Positions 9,880-18,077 of a stretch of DNA of 64,000 nucleotides are shown here, piece by piece. The notes below the pieces were generated by a model. That model searched no databases. It was not told the origin of the DNA and saw only the letters and a program-made list of their open reading frames with translations. Source of the DNA: Terriglobales bacterium (GTDB taxonomy: Bacteria > Acidobacteriota > Terriglobia > Terriglobales > Acidobacteriaceae). A program made the translations under genes and the position numbers. The DNA lies in contig JAICWP010000009.1 in assembly GCA_025934735.1 (NCBI GenBank), positions 135,640 to 199,639 on the forward strand, written 5' to 3'. Numbering within the stretch: the first letter of the stretch is position 1; each line of letters opens with the position of its first letter.

Positions 9880-10566
9880 ATGGAGCATGCCTGCCACAGG
9901 TGCGGGAAGGCAGTGGAGGATGGAATCCCCTTCTGTCCCCAGTGTGGCGCGCCGCAAATCCGGGTTATGACCGCGTCCCCGCCATCGTCTGGACGCTCAG
10001 CATCGAGCACGGTGCTGGAGGGCCGGTCCGAGCAACCGGCAACGCTGCCGAGTCTGCGACCAGCGGGATTGTCACGCGCCTGGCGCGCGGCTAACCTGGC
10101 GGCTGGACTGGGAGCCCTGGCATGCCTGATCGTTGCCGTTTTAACCGGGCTGCCGCAGGTGGGTTTCCTGCTTTGGATGCTGGGTGGCGGCATGCTGGCG
10201 GTTATGATCTACCGCCGCCGGCAACACCTGGGGCCGATGACTGCGGCGCTGGGAGCGCGCTTGGGGGCGATGACGGGGCTGATGGGCTTCGTCATCTTCG
10301 GCCTGCTCTCCCTGGTGCAGATGCTGGCCATGCGCGGCACGGGACAGCTGCAGGCAGCTCTGGAGCAAGCCTTGAAAGCCTCGGCTGCGCGCAGCGGCAA
10401 TCCTGAGGCGCAGCAGATGGTGCAGCAGTTCCTGACCCCGCAAGGCATGCGCACCCTTCTGGTGCTCGGTATCCTGCTGATGTTGGTGTTGTTTTTGGCG
10501 CTATCCAGTGTCGGTGGTGCGATCGCCGCTGTCCTTTCTGGCAAAAAAGAGACGCGTTCGCTGTAG
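9880..10566 (+). CDS. Zinc-ribbon membrane protein
   Basis: A 228-aa protein whose first 25 residues form a zinc ribbon (CHRCG at 5-9 and CPQCG at 19-23), followed by a Ser/Pro-rich linker and about four hydrophobic helices (NLAAGLGALACLIVAVLTG, VGFLLWMLGGGMLAVMIY, GAMTGLMGFVIFGLLSLVQM and a last one near TLLVLGILLMLVLFLALSS). The zinc ribbon would face the cytoplasm. Upstream frame-open sequence (from 9769) overlaps the preceding gene and terminator and is not coding-like. Function unknown; proteins of this layout are common near acidobacterial housekeeping genes. Confidence 0.75.
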   Translation: MEHACHRCGKAVEDGIPFCPQCGAPQIRVMTASPPSSGRSASSTVLEGRSEQPATLPSLRPAGLSRAWRAANLAAGLGALACLIVAVLTGLPQVGFLLWMLGGGMLAVMIYRRRQHLGPMTAALGARLGAMTGLMGFVIFGLLSLVQMLAMRGTGQLQAALEQALKASAARSGNPEAQQMVQQFLTPQGMRTLLVLGILLMLVLFLALSSVGGAIAAVLSGKKETRSL

Positions 10567-10635
10567 CCGGAGCGGCGGTTGCGGGTTTTCCCGTCCTTGT
10601 GCTGCGGCCACGCCACCGCGTATCATGCCGCTTCG

Positions 10636-11211
10636 ATGACTGCTCAACCGGTACCTCGCCCGCCCAAGCTGCGCCAGAAGGCGCAATTGATGTCCGCCTC
10701 GGAAATTGAGCGCACCTTGGTGCGTCTGGCCCATGAGATTGTCGAAAAGAACAATGGCGTCGAGGACTTGGCCCTGGTAGGCATCCGCCGCCGTGGAGTG
10801 CCCCTGGCGGAGCGCCTGGGCAAGCTGATTGCACGCATTGAAGACAAGCCTGTGCCGGTGGGCAGTTTGGATATCACGCTCTACCGCGACGACCTCTCCA
10901 CCATTAATCACAAGCCGGTGGTGCAGCAGAAAGAGTTGGAGTTTTCCGCCACCGGCAAACATGTGGTCCTGGTCGACGATGTTCTGTACACCGGCCGGAC
11001 TACGCGTGCGGCCATGGACGCGCTGTTTGTGCACGGGCGTCCCCGGCGGGTGCAGTTGTGTGTGCTGATTGACCGCGGCCACCGCGAGCTGCCCATCGAG
11101 GCCACCTATGTGGGCCGGATGGTGCAGACCACCGATAACGAGATAATCGAAGTCAAGCTCAAGGAAGTGGACGACGCCGAGAAGGTGTTGCTGGTGGAGC
11201 GGGAGGACTGA
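10636..11211 (+). CDS. pyrR: PyrR bifunctional pyrimidine regulator / uracil phosphoribosyltransferase
   Basis: 191-aa protein of the PRPP-binding type I phosphoribosyltransferase fold. The PRPP loop VLVDDVLYTGRTTRAAMD (about 111-128) is the PyrR/Upp signature, and GIRRRGVPLAERL is the upstream conserved segment. PyrR senses UMP/UTP and can attenuate pyr transcripts by binding RNA, besides making UMP from uracil. It is the first gene of a pyrR-pyrB-pyrC set on one strand, as in many bacteria, which supports the regulatory role. I could not find a convincing terminator/antiterminator pair in its short leader (10567-10635). The start is the ATG after GCCGCTTCG; the frame-open upstream codons look untranslated. 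Confidence 0.93.
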   Translation: MTAQPVPRPPKLRQKAQLMSASEIERTLVRLAHEIVEKNNGVEDLALVGIRRRGVPLAERLGKLIARIEDKPVPVGSLDITLYRDDLSTINHKPVVQQKELEFSATGKHVVLVDDVLYTGRTTRAAMDALFVHGRPRRVQLCVLIDRGHRELPIEATYVGRMVQTTDNEIIEVKLKEVDDAEKVLLVERED

Positions 11212-11254
11212 TGCCAGCTTGCCGGGCGCGCGGCGGAGGGCAGGGTCGCTGGGC

Positions 11255-12169
11255 ATGAGTGCGTTTGCGCGCGGCTCGCTTCTGGGCATCGAACACCTGC
11301 AGGCGGAAGAGATTACGGGCCTGCTGCAGCTGGCGCGGCGCATGCAGCGGGGCCAGCCTCGGCCCGTGTTGCGGGGCAAAACCGTCGGTCTGGTCTTCTA
11401 CGAAGCTTCCACCCGCACCCGCACCTCCTTCGAAATGGCGGCCAAGAAGCTGGGCGCCCTTACCCTGCTGGTGCACGCCAGCGGCTCGAGTATCGAAAAG
11501 GGCGAGTCGCTGCTGGATACCGGCTACACCTTGCGCGCCGTGGGCTGTGATGCCTTGGTTTTCCGCCATCCCAATGCAGGCGCGCCGCATCTGATTGCCG
11601 CCCACCTCGACGTACCCATCATCAATGCCGGCGACGGCATGCACGAGCACCCCTCGCAGGCGCTGTTGGATGCCTACACGATCCTGCAGCACATGAAAGA
11701 TTTGCGCGGCAAGCACATGGCCATTGTGGGCGACATTTACCACAGCCGGGTGGCGCGCTCCAACATTCACCTGCTGAGCAAGTTCGGAGTGCAACTCACC
11801 CTCTGCGGTCCGCCGGAATTTGTGCCCGAGACCGCGGCCACGCTGGCCAAAGGCCTGCGCATCGCCCGCCATCTGGAAGAGGCAATCCGCGGCGCTGACG
11901 TGATCATGCTGCTGCGAGTACAAAAGGAGCGTCTGGCTGAGATGCAGTTCGATGTGGGCGAATACATCGCCAGGTATCAGCTGACTTCGGCTCGGTTGCG
12001 GTTGGCCAAACCGGGAGCTCTGGTGATGCATCCGGGGCCGATTATCCGCGGCATGGAGCTGAGCAGCGAGGTGGCCGATGCTCCGCAGGCGGTGATCCGC
12101 GAAGAGGTGCGCAATGGGGTCTTGGTGCGCATGGCCATCCTGGCGCGGGCGCTGGGGAAGAGCAAATGA
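11255..12169 (+). CDS. pyrB: Aspartate carbamoyltransferase catalytic subunit
   Basis: Second step of UMP synthesis: carbamoyl phosphate plus aspartate gives carbamoyl-aspartate. The protein is 304 aa, normal for PyrB. The carbamoyl-phosphate signature STRTRTSFE lies at about 52-60, and HEHPSQALLDAYTI is the second conserved block. No regulatory PyrI gene is adjacent, so it is likely an unregulated trimer or works with PyrC, as in other bacteria with linked pyrB-pyrC. It begins 43 bp after pyrR; an in-frame TTG at 11219 is possible but less likely. Confidence 0.95.
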   Translation: MSAFARGSLLGIEHLQAEEITGLLQLARRMQRGQPRPVLRGKTVGLVFYEASTRTRTSFEMAAKKLGALTLLVHASGSSIEKGESLLDTGYTLRAVGCDALVFRHPNAGAPHLIAAHLDVPIINAGDGMHEHPSQALLDAYTILQHMKDLRGKHMAIVGDIYHSRVARSNIHLLSKFGVQLTLCGPPEFVPETAATLAKGLRIARHLEEAIRGADVIMLLRVQKERLAEMQFDVGEYIARYQLTSARLRLAKPGALVMHPGPIIRGMELSSEVADAPQAVIREEVRNGVLVRMAILARALGKSK

Positions 12170-12227
12170 TCAACGCTGAGGGCGCAGAGAAAACCGGCCA
12201 TGGATTTTGCAGGTAACCTTTGCTGTC

Positions 12228-12329
12228 GTCATGCTGAGGGACTTCAGGCCCGAAGCATCTCGCGTGCAGCAGTAAGGCCTTTCGGCACTACACGCGAGAT
12301 CTTTCGCGACTGAAGTCGCTCAGGATGAG
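12228..12329. repeat. Inverted repeat with 39-bp arms between pyrB and pyrC
   Basis: Left arm 12228-12266 and right arm 12291-12329 are near-perfect reverse complements (both read CTGAG.GACTTCAG and CATCTCGCGTG-like cores), separated by 24 bp. As RNA it would form a very long hairpin. The layout is that of a miniature, REP-like palindromic element; elements with core text close to CTCAGGATGA are, as I recall, widespread in acidobacterial intergenic regions. It sits inside what would otherwise be a continuous pyr operon and has no T run, so it may stabilise or attenuate the transcript rather than end it. Confidence 0.8.
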
Positions 12330-12396
12330 TTCAGCCAAAATTTTGCTGACTTGGTTTAATCCCTGTTTATCCGAGGAGAAGAAGTAAGCGAACAAA

Positions 12397-13704
12397 GTGT
12401 CAAAAGGAAATAGCAAGCCGGGCTCGCTGCTCGTCCGTGGCGGGCGAGTGATTGATCCGCTGGCGCGAGTGGATGCCGAACTTGACCTGTTGCTGCGCGA
12501 CGGGCGCGTGGCCGAGGTGTCGCCACCGAAGAAAATCCGCGGCTCAGCCGATGAGACTTTCGACGCGCGGGGACTCATTGTTGCCCCTGGATTCATTGAT
12601 CTGCACGTCCACCTGCGCGAACCGGGGCAAGCTTATAAAGAAACCATTGCGACCGGGACAGCCGCCGCGGCGGCGGGCGGCTTCACCTCGGTTTGCGCTA
12701 TGCCCAACACCGTGCCGGTGAACGATTCCCCGGAAATTACCGCGTGGATTTTGCAGCCGGAGCGTGGGGCGGTGGTCAATGTGTTTCCCATCGCTGCGGC
12801 TACGCGCGGCAGCCTGGGCGAGCACCTGACGGATTTCCGCGCATTGCAGCGGGCGGGAGCGGTGGCGTTTACCGACGATGGCAAGCCCATCCTGAATCCC
12901 GGACTGATGCAGGAGGCCCTGCGGCTTTCCTCCGAGTTGCACGTTCCAGTAATCCAGCACGCCGAAGATACGCGGCAGACTGGCGGCTGTTCCATGCACG
13001 AAGGCCCCACTGCGTTTCGCCTGGGATTGCGGGGCATGACCGCGGAAGCCGAAGCCAGCGTGATCGAGCGCGACGTGCAGGCGGCGCAAGCCACGGGAGG
13101 CCATTACCACGTGGCCCATCTCTCCACGGCGGAGTCCCTGAAGGCAGTGCGCCGGGGCAAGCGCGCCCACGTGCAGATAACCTGCGAGACCACACCGCAC
13201 CACTTCGCCCTCACGGACGAAGATGTCGGCGAGTACAACACCAATTTCAAAATGAATCCACCGCTGCGCTCGGCCGCCGATCGGGAAGCCTTGCAGGTGG
13301 CACTGGCTGATGGCACTGTGGACGCCATCGCCACTGACCATGCTCCTCATGCGCTGCACGAAAAGCAGGTGGAGTTCGAGCGCGCCGCCTTCGGCATTAT
13401 TGGGCTGGAAACCGCAGTTGGTTTGGTCATCACCAAGCTGCACCGCGAGCGCGCAGTTCCGCTGAGCCGGATTGTGGAGCTGTTTTCCAGTGGGCCGGCC
13501 CGCGTGATCGGGCTGAAGTCGCGGGGCAGCCTGCAGCGCGGCTATCACGCGGACGTGACCATCTTTGATCCCAAGGCACGCTGGACGTACGACGTGCGCA
13601 AGTCGCGTTCCCTCGCGCGCAATAGCCCGTTTGATGGCTGTCACCTGACAGGACGGGTATTGGCGACCATCATCGGCGGAAGAATGGTTTACAAGCAGAG
13701 TTAA
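12397..13704 (+). CDS. pyrC: Dihydroorotase
   Basis: Zinc amidohydrolase (class I) of 435 aa that cyclises carbamoyl-aspartate to dihydroorotate. The metal-binding HxH is at His70 and His72 in DLHVHLREPG, and the catalytic/metal Asp314 is in ATDHAPH. The active-site residues are present, so this is probably an active enzyme rather than a PyrB-stabilising pseudo-dihydroorotase. The GTG start at 12397 gives the conserved N-terminus LLVRGGRVIDP. It lies 227 bp after pyrB, separated by the palindromic repeat. Confidence 0.95.
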   Translation: MSKGNSKPGSLLVRGGRVIDPLARVDAELDLLLRDGRVAEVSPPKKIRGSADETFDARGLIVAPGFIDLHVHLREPGQAYKETIATGTAAAAAGGFTSVCAMPNTVPVNDSPEITAWILQPERGAVVNVFPIAAATRGSLGEHLTDFRALQRAGAVAFTDDGKPILNPGLMQEALRLSSELHVPVIQHAEDTRQTGGCSMHEGPTAFRLGLRGMTAEAEASVIERDVQAAQATGGHYHVAHLSTAESLKAVRRGKRAHVQITCETTPHHFALTDEDVGEYNTNFKMNPPLRSAADREALQVALADGTVDAIATDHAPHALHEKQVEFERAAFGIIGLETAVGLVITKLHRERAVPLSRIVELFSSGPARVIGLKSRGSLQRGYHADVTIFDPKARWTYDVRKSRSLARNSPFDGCHLTGRVLATIIGGRMVYKQS

Positions 13705-14087
13705 CAGGTGCTTGTTTTTTCCAACGAGCTGTGGAAAAGCTTGTGGATTCGCCGACCGGCTGTCCTGCAGGGTACCTGAATTCATCAACTTACAAAGAGT
13801 GCAACACGGCTGGAGCATGGCCTAAACGTTGTAGATGCAATGCCTTAGGATTGTAGCTGGAATTGGCGCTCAGGATGGCTGAGAGCTAGAAAATTCCGGG
13901 CAACCAAGCACTTTTGCACAGATTTGGACGAAGCCAAAACCGCCGAGGACGCCAGGCATGCTGAGAAGATTGATCTATAAGGCTAGGCGACAGCAGCTTC
14001 GTCTTGCAGGAATCGCTCAAATTAACTCCGCAGCACCTGCCCGATTTTGAATTAATGCATCGGCGTCCTTAGCGTCCTCTGTGGTTT
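13705..14087. other. Convergent intergenic region between pyrC and dnaB
   Basis: No coding potential was found. Near 13936-13961 and 14064-14089 two related segments (text like GAGGACGCC and GCGTCCTCTGTGG on opposite strands) form an imperfect inverted pair. The short motif GTCCTCTGTG recurs in other gaps of this window (near 19117), as expected for a dispersed intergenic repeat. No clear intrinsic terminator. Confidence 0.5.
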
Positions 14088-15446
14088 TCATTCGCTGGCG
14101 CGGGACTCGAAGCGGGTGCTGCGCTTGATAAATGCCAAATCCACTTTGCCGGTGGGACCGTTGCGCTGCTTGGCGATGATGAGTTCGGCCAAGCCGTCCA
14201 GGTCGGGATCATCCTGTTTATAGACTTCTTCGCGAAAGATGAAGGCCACCACGTCGGCGTCTTGCTCAATAGAGCCCGATTCGCGGAGGTCGGCGAGTTG
14301 CGGCCGGTGGTCGCCGCCGCGGCTTTCGGGAGCTCGGCTGAGCTGGGATAAGGCGATTACGGGCACGCGCAGTTCCTTGGCCAGGCCCTTCAGCCCCCGG
14401 GAAATGGCGGAGACTTCCTGGGTGCGGTTCTCAAACCGTCGCCCGCCCAAGCCGCCGCCCGACATGAGCTGCAGGTAGTCCACGATGATCAGGTCGAGCC
14501 GGCCCTGCGACTGCTGCAGGCGGCGCGCCTTGGCACGCATTTCTGAAAGCGAGATGCCGGGCGTGTCGTCAATGTAGATGGGCGACTCGCTCAATTCGCC
14601 CAAAGCCGTCACCAGCTTGGCATAATCTTCCCGGCCCAAAAAGCCGGTGCGCATTTTGTGCGAGTCCACCCGCGCATGGGAGCAGAGCAGGCGGAGCAGC
14701 AGCGACTCGCGCGACATTTCCAGCGAGAACATGCCCACCACCTTCTTGTCGCGCACGGCGGCGTTCTCGGCGATGTTCATGGCGAAGGCGGTCTTGCCCA
14801 TGGAAGGGCGGGCGGCGATGATGACCAGGTCCGAAGGCTGCAGGCCGCTGGTCATGTTGTCGAAATCCACGAAGTGGGTTTCCAGGCCGGTGATGCGCTG
14901 CCCGCGCTCGTAAAGTGCGTCGAGAGAGCCGAAGGATTCCTTTACGATTTCGCGGATATCGAGGAAGCCGCGGCCGATGCGGTTCTCGGAAAGCTGGAAG
15001 ATGGCGGCTTCGGCGGCATCGAGAATTTCTTCCGCCGGGTCGGACTGCTCGGCGGCCCGGGCGATGGCGGTATTGGCGGCGTGAATCAGGCCGCGCAGCA
15101 GCGCCTTGTCGCGCACAATCTTGACGTAGTGCTCGATGTTGGGACGGCGGGGCAGCCCGTCAGTGAGCGAAGTGATGTAGGCGACGCCCCCTATCGCTTC
15201 CACTTCGCGGCGGCGCGCCAGCTCTTCGGTGAGCGTCACCGTGTCAATGGGCCGGGAGGTTTCCGCCAGATCCACCATGCGGGAGTAAATGCGGCGGTGG
15301 GCGTCGAGAGCGAAATCGTCCGGGCGCAGGTGTTCGGCTGCCTGGTTATAAGCGAAGTTGTCGAGCAGGATGGCGCCGAGGATGGAGCGCTCGGCATCCA
15401 CGCTGGCGGGCAGCGTGCTTTCCAGGGTGTAATCAGCGGTCGCCAT
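14088..15446 (-). CDS. dnaB: Replicative DNA helicase
   Basis: Hexameric 5'-to-3' helicase of the replication fork, 452 aa, normal length. The N-terminal DnaB domain (about 10-110, starting SVDAERSILGAILLDN) precedes the RecA-like ATPase with Walker A ARPSMGKTA (212-220) and Walker B LIIVDYLQLM. The conserved ADLRESGSIEQDADVV block near the end is intact. No intein or insertion is visible. It is separated from other replication genes. Confidence 0.97.
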   Translation of the reverse strand: MATADYTLESTLPASVDAERSILGAILLDNFAYNQAAEHLRPDDFALDAHRRIYSRMVDLAETSRPIDTVTLTEELARRREVEAIGGVAYITSLTDGLPRRPNIEHYVKIVRDKALLRGLIHAANTAIARAAEQSDPAEEILDAAEAAIFQLSENRIGRGFLDIREIVKESFGSLDALYERGQRITGLETHFVDFDNMTSGLQPSDLVIIAARPSMGKTAFAMNIAENAAVRDKKVVGMFSLEMSRESLLLRLLCSHARVDSHKMRTGFLGREDYAKLVTALGELSESPIYIDDTPGISLSEMRAKARRLQQSQGRLDLIIVDYLQLMSGGGLGGRRFENRTQEVSAISRGLKGLAKELRVPVIALSQLSRAPESRGGDHRPQLADLRESGSIEQDADVVAFIFREEVYKQDDPDLDGLAELIIAKQRNGPTGKVDLAFIKRSTRFESRASE

Positions 15447-15593
15447 GATGTGGAGTCGGTTTGACGAATGTAGCGCGGAAAGCCGTTGTGCGCGCTTGTG
15501 AATTGCGGACGCGGAATGCGGAAATCGAGGATGAAATCTGCGCTTTCACGCCAGGCTCTCGGGGAGTTATTATGCGGCGAATAAAAAGCGAAG

Positions 15594-16841
15594 TCAACGC
15601 TGCGTGCGGAAATGCGGCAGTAGCTCACACCGCGGCGCGTCAGGCGAAACTGCAACAGCGGAAGGAACAGGATGTGGCGTGGTAACCGAGAGCCCAATGC
15701 AGTACAGCAACAACCACATCGGAGAAGTCCACAGCAGGTAGGCGTCATGCGGCCGCCACAGGCTGACCAACAGCACGGCAGCGTTGGCGGCTAGGTAAAT
15801 TCCCAATCCAGTCCAGCGCAGCCAGAGCGGCTGCTCCCGCATGCGGCCGGCGATCTGCAGGAATGCGGGCAGCAGCACAATCTCATCGTAGCTCCAGCCG
15901 TACGGGCTGGTGATAAAGGAAACCAGGGCGAGCAGCGCGAAGTAATGTTCCCAGTGGCTTTCCTGATGGCGCGCCAGCGCATAGGCCAGAAACGCAAAAC
16001 CGGGGAGACAGGGCGCAAACTGCAGCCAGTGATGCTGGTCTCCGAAGGCCATCCGCAGCAATCCCCCAAAATTCGGGGCATAGCTGGCGAGCATGGGAAA
16101 TGCGTGAATGGCGCTGACGTACTCCTGCAGCACCGCTGGCTGCAAGAGCAGAGGGATGGCAAGCAGGACAGCGGTCCCGCTCAGCAAGCCGAGGAGGAGC
16201 CGAAAGCGGCGGTGGCGGACGATGTCCCAGCCTAGCAGCAATAAAACCAGCCACAGCAGGTGAGGCTTTAGCAGCCACAGGGTAGCGGAAGCGCCGGCGA
16301 GGAAAGGCCGTTGCGCCCGCTGGAAGGCGAGAAAGCCGGCAATTCCCAGCAGCATGAAGGGCGTGAGGTGGCCGGCACGCAGGTTGATGAGTCCGGGAAC
16401 GAATGTGGCGGCCAGAATCAGAGGCACGTAGCCCTGGCCGGAGGCGGAAAAAACCCTCCAAAGGATGCTGGCGGAAAAAAGAATCAGAAAAGCATTTAAG
16501 GCCAGCCACAGCAGCGAAGCTATCTGGTAAGGCAAGAGCGCAAAGGGCAGCACTAGGCTGAGCGCCCAGGGCGGGTTCCACATCATGATGGCGTCTTGCT
16601 GAGTAAAGCCCACCGAAGTCTGTAAAGCACGCAGGGCGGCGGGAGAATAAGGATTGCGGCCTGCCAGCAGCAACCGGCCCGCGGCCCAATACTCGCCGAA
16701 GTCAGACAGGCTGAACTGCCTGAGGTCCCCACGCAATGCCTGCCACCCGAGCAGCAAAGCAACCAGCAGGAGCAGGGTCCTGAACAGGCGTTTTCGCAAC
16801 TGTGGCCGGGAGCGAGCCAGTACTGGTTGGGGCACAGACAT
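15594..16841 (-). CDS. GT87-type membrane glycosyltransferase (DUF2029)
   Basis: A 415-aa polytopic protein with about ten hydrophobic segments. The N-terminal sequence FSLSDFGEYWAAGRLLLAGRNPYS is the hallmark of the glycosyltransferase-87 / DUF2029 family (polyprenyl-phosphate-sugar mannosyltransferases). The acidic residue in DFGEYW is the likely catalytic site by comparison with GT-C enzymes. I start it at the ATG at 16841 (MSVPQPVL); the frame is open further upstream but that extension is Pro/Arg/Cys-rich and unlike protein. The role here (cell-wall or membrane glycan) is inferred. Confidence 0.82.
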   Translation of the reverse strand: MSVPQPVLARSRPQLRKRLFRTLLLLVALLLGWQALRGDLRQFSLSDFGEYWAAGRLLLAGRNPYSPAALRALQTSVGFTQQDAIMMWNPPWALSLVLPFALLPYQIASLLWLALNAFLILFSASILWRVFSASGQGYVPLILAATFVPGLINLRAGHLTPFMLLGIAGFLAFQRAQRPFLAGASATLWLLKPHLLWLVLLLLGWDIVRHRRFRLLLGLLSGTAVLLAIPLLLQPAVLQEYVSAIHAFPMLASYAPNFGGLLRMAFGDQHHWLQFAPCLPGFAFLAYALARHQESHWEHYFALLALVSFITSPYGWSYDEIVLLPAFLQIAGRMREQPLWLRWTGLGIYLAANAAVLLVSLWRPHDAYLLWTSPMWLLLYCIGLSVTTPHPVPSAVAVSPDAPRCELLPHFRTQR

Positions 16842-17127
16842 ACAGGTGAGTTGCAGCGATTGTATTCGCTTGGAGTCGTTCTTCGAATCAAAATCGCCTC
16901 CGATCAGGCCTGTGTTTTCGCCTGCGGAGGTTTTCCGCAAGCGTCCACAAAAATCCCAACATACGCACAGGTTCTGCACAAAGCGGGCGGGTTTTATTGT
17001 TGCGGGCGCATTGGAGCTTTGGCAAAGTGCAGGCAATGCAGACGTGAGATGTCCTGAACGTTGTGCCAGAGCGTCGCAGAAAGCCAGCGGTTCCCGGCGG
17101 TTCCACGAGGGTTGAATTGCCGGTGGG

Positions 17128-17412
17128 TTCTTAGATGGACCCGGGCGTTGCGGCTCCTGAAGTCCTGGTAACGGGACTGAACGGTTGGCAGAGCGGCCCG
17201 CGGGCTGGTAACCCGCGGACAGGTACGAGGCAGCCGGCATCCGCTGCGAATGCCGGCCCGGCAGCGTACACCTGAGCGCGCGAGCGCGCAGGAGAAACCT
17301 GGCAGAACGCGGACAGCACAACGGTGCGGTGACGGCCCCGCTGGGGTGCCGCAGGACGTTTCACCCAAACAGTATGGCCCGGGTGGCTGGCCCGGGCCAT
17401 ATTTGTTTTTAT
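17128..17412 (+). ncRNA. Presumptive structured RNA gene with intrinsic terminator
   Basis: A non-coding stretch rich in well-formed helices. AGTCCT/GGGACT closes a GGTAAC loop (17161-17178). CCGCGGG/CCCGCGG (17198-17218) closes a CTGGTAA loop, so both loops carry CTGGTAAC-like text. CAGGTACG (17220-17227) pairs with CGTACACCTG (17265-17274), and GCCGGCAT/ATGCCGGC (17233-17257) nests inside it. Two further GC hairpins follow (17276-17289, 17325-17353). It ends in a perfect 11-bp stem, TATGGCCCGGG (17373-17383) with CCCGGGCCATA (17391-17401), and a T run to 17410. The 5' end is a guess. I cannot match it to a known RNA family. Confidence 0.55.
17373..17410 (+). terminator. Strong intrinsic terminator of the structured RNA
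   Basis: Perfect 11-bp stem (17373-17383 with 17391-17401), 7-nt loop, followed by TTTGTTTTT. It lies 70 bp beyond the 3' end of a minus-strand gene and reads on the plus strand, so it belongs to the presumptive RNA gene and not to a protein gene. Confidence 0.85.
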
Positions 17413-17477
17413 TCACCACTAGCAGTTCGTCCGCCGCGGATTCACGCGGATGAACGCGCAGATCAGATCCCGAGACG

Positions 17478-18005
17478 CTACTGGGGCACGGTCTTCAGAT
17501 ACTCCCGCGGGATGGGATTATCAGCACGTTCGCTGTCCCACGAAATCGTGAGAATCCACCAGCGCGTCCCATCGTTGAGCAATTCCACGCTGTTGATGCC
17601 GCGCTCGAAGGGCTGCTCCTTGGGCTCGTGACGCGAGGCATAGGTGGTGAAGACGTGGGCAATGTTGCCGAACTGTTCGGTGCGGCGGGCAAGCTCCGAC
17701 TCATAAAACGCGTGCTGCTGAAAATAAGCCCCGGCGCCGCGAACGTAATCATCGGGAGTCATCACCTTATGAAGGGTTTGTCCGTCCTTGTGCAGTACGG
17801 TGGCCAGCGTGGCCTCCGGAAGAAACAGGGAATGAAACCGGGCCCAGTCGCGCGTCCCTGCGGGACCGGAGATCACGTCGTACATGGCGTGAATAATGGA
17901 ATCAATGGATTTTCCGTCCGGGGAGGAGGGAGCAGCCGGCTTGGCGGCAGGATTCTGCCCGGCCACGGAGAGTGAGAGGATTAGAACCGCGAAAAGAACT
18001 TTCAC
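17478..18005 (-). CDS. Exported SnoaL/NTF2-like protein
   Basis: A 175-aa protein with a signal peptide (MKVLFAVLILSLSVAGQ) and a low-complexity Ala/Pro linker. The mature domain reads like an NTF2-fold protein (SnoaL/DUF4440 class): IHAMYDVISGPAGTRDWARFHSLFLPEATL at the start, VRGAGAYFQQHAFYE in the middle, and the strand pair VFTTYASRH and TRWWILTISWDSE at the end. Many such proteins are non-enzymatic or of unknown activity. It is followed, 72 bp upstream on the same strand, by a membrane protein gene. Confidence 0.75.
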   Translation of the reverse strand: MKVLFAVLILSLSVAGQNPAAKPAAPSSPDGKSIDSIIHAMYDVISGPAGTRDWARFHSLFLPEATLATVLHKDGQTLHKVMTPDDYVRGAGAYFQQHAFYESELARRTEQFGNIAHVFTTYASRHEPKEQPFERGINSVELLNDGTRWWILTISWDSERADNPIPREYLKTVPQ

Positions 18006-18077
18006 AAGGGGCTCCGTTCAGAGTGTGAGCGCAAAGGGTGACGATAGCAGAGCCCGCCGGGCGAGACAACGCGAGGC

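Noticed and set aside
17128-17412. The structured RNA region as an RNase P RNA gene
   Set aside because: GGTAAC loops and some text (TGAACGG, AGAGCGG) recall parts of bacterial RNase P RNA, but the invariant GAGGAAAGTC core and the 3' partner strand are absent on both strands nearby, so I do not call it RNase P.
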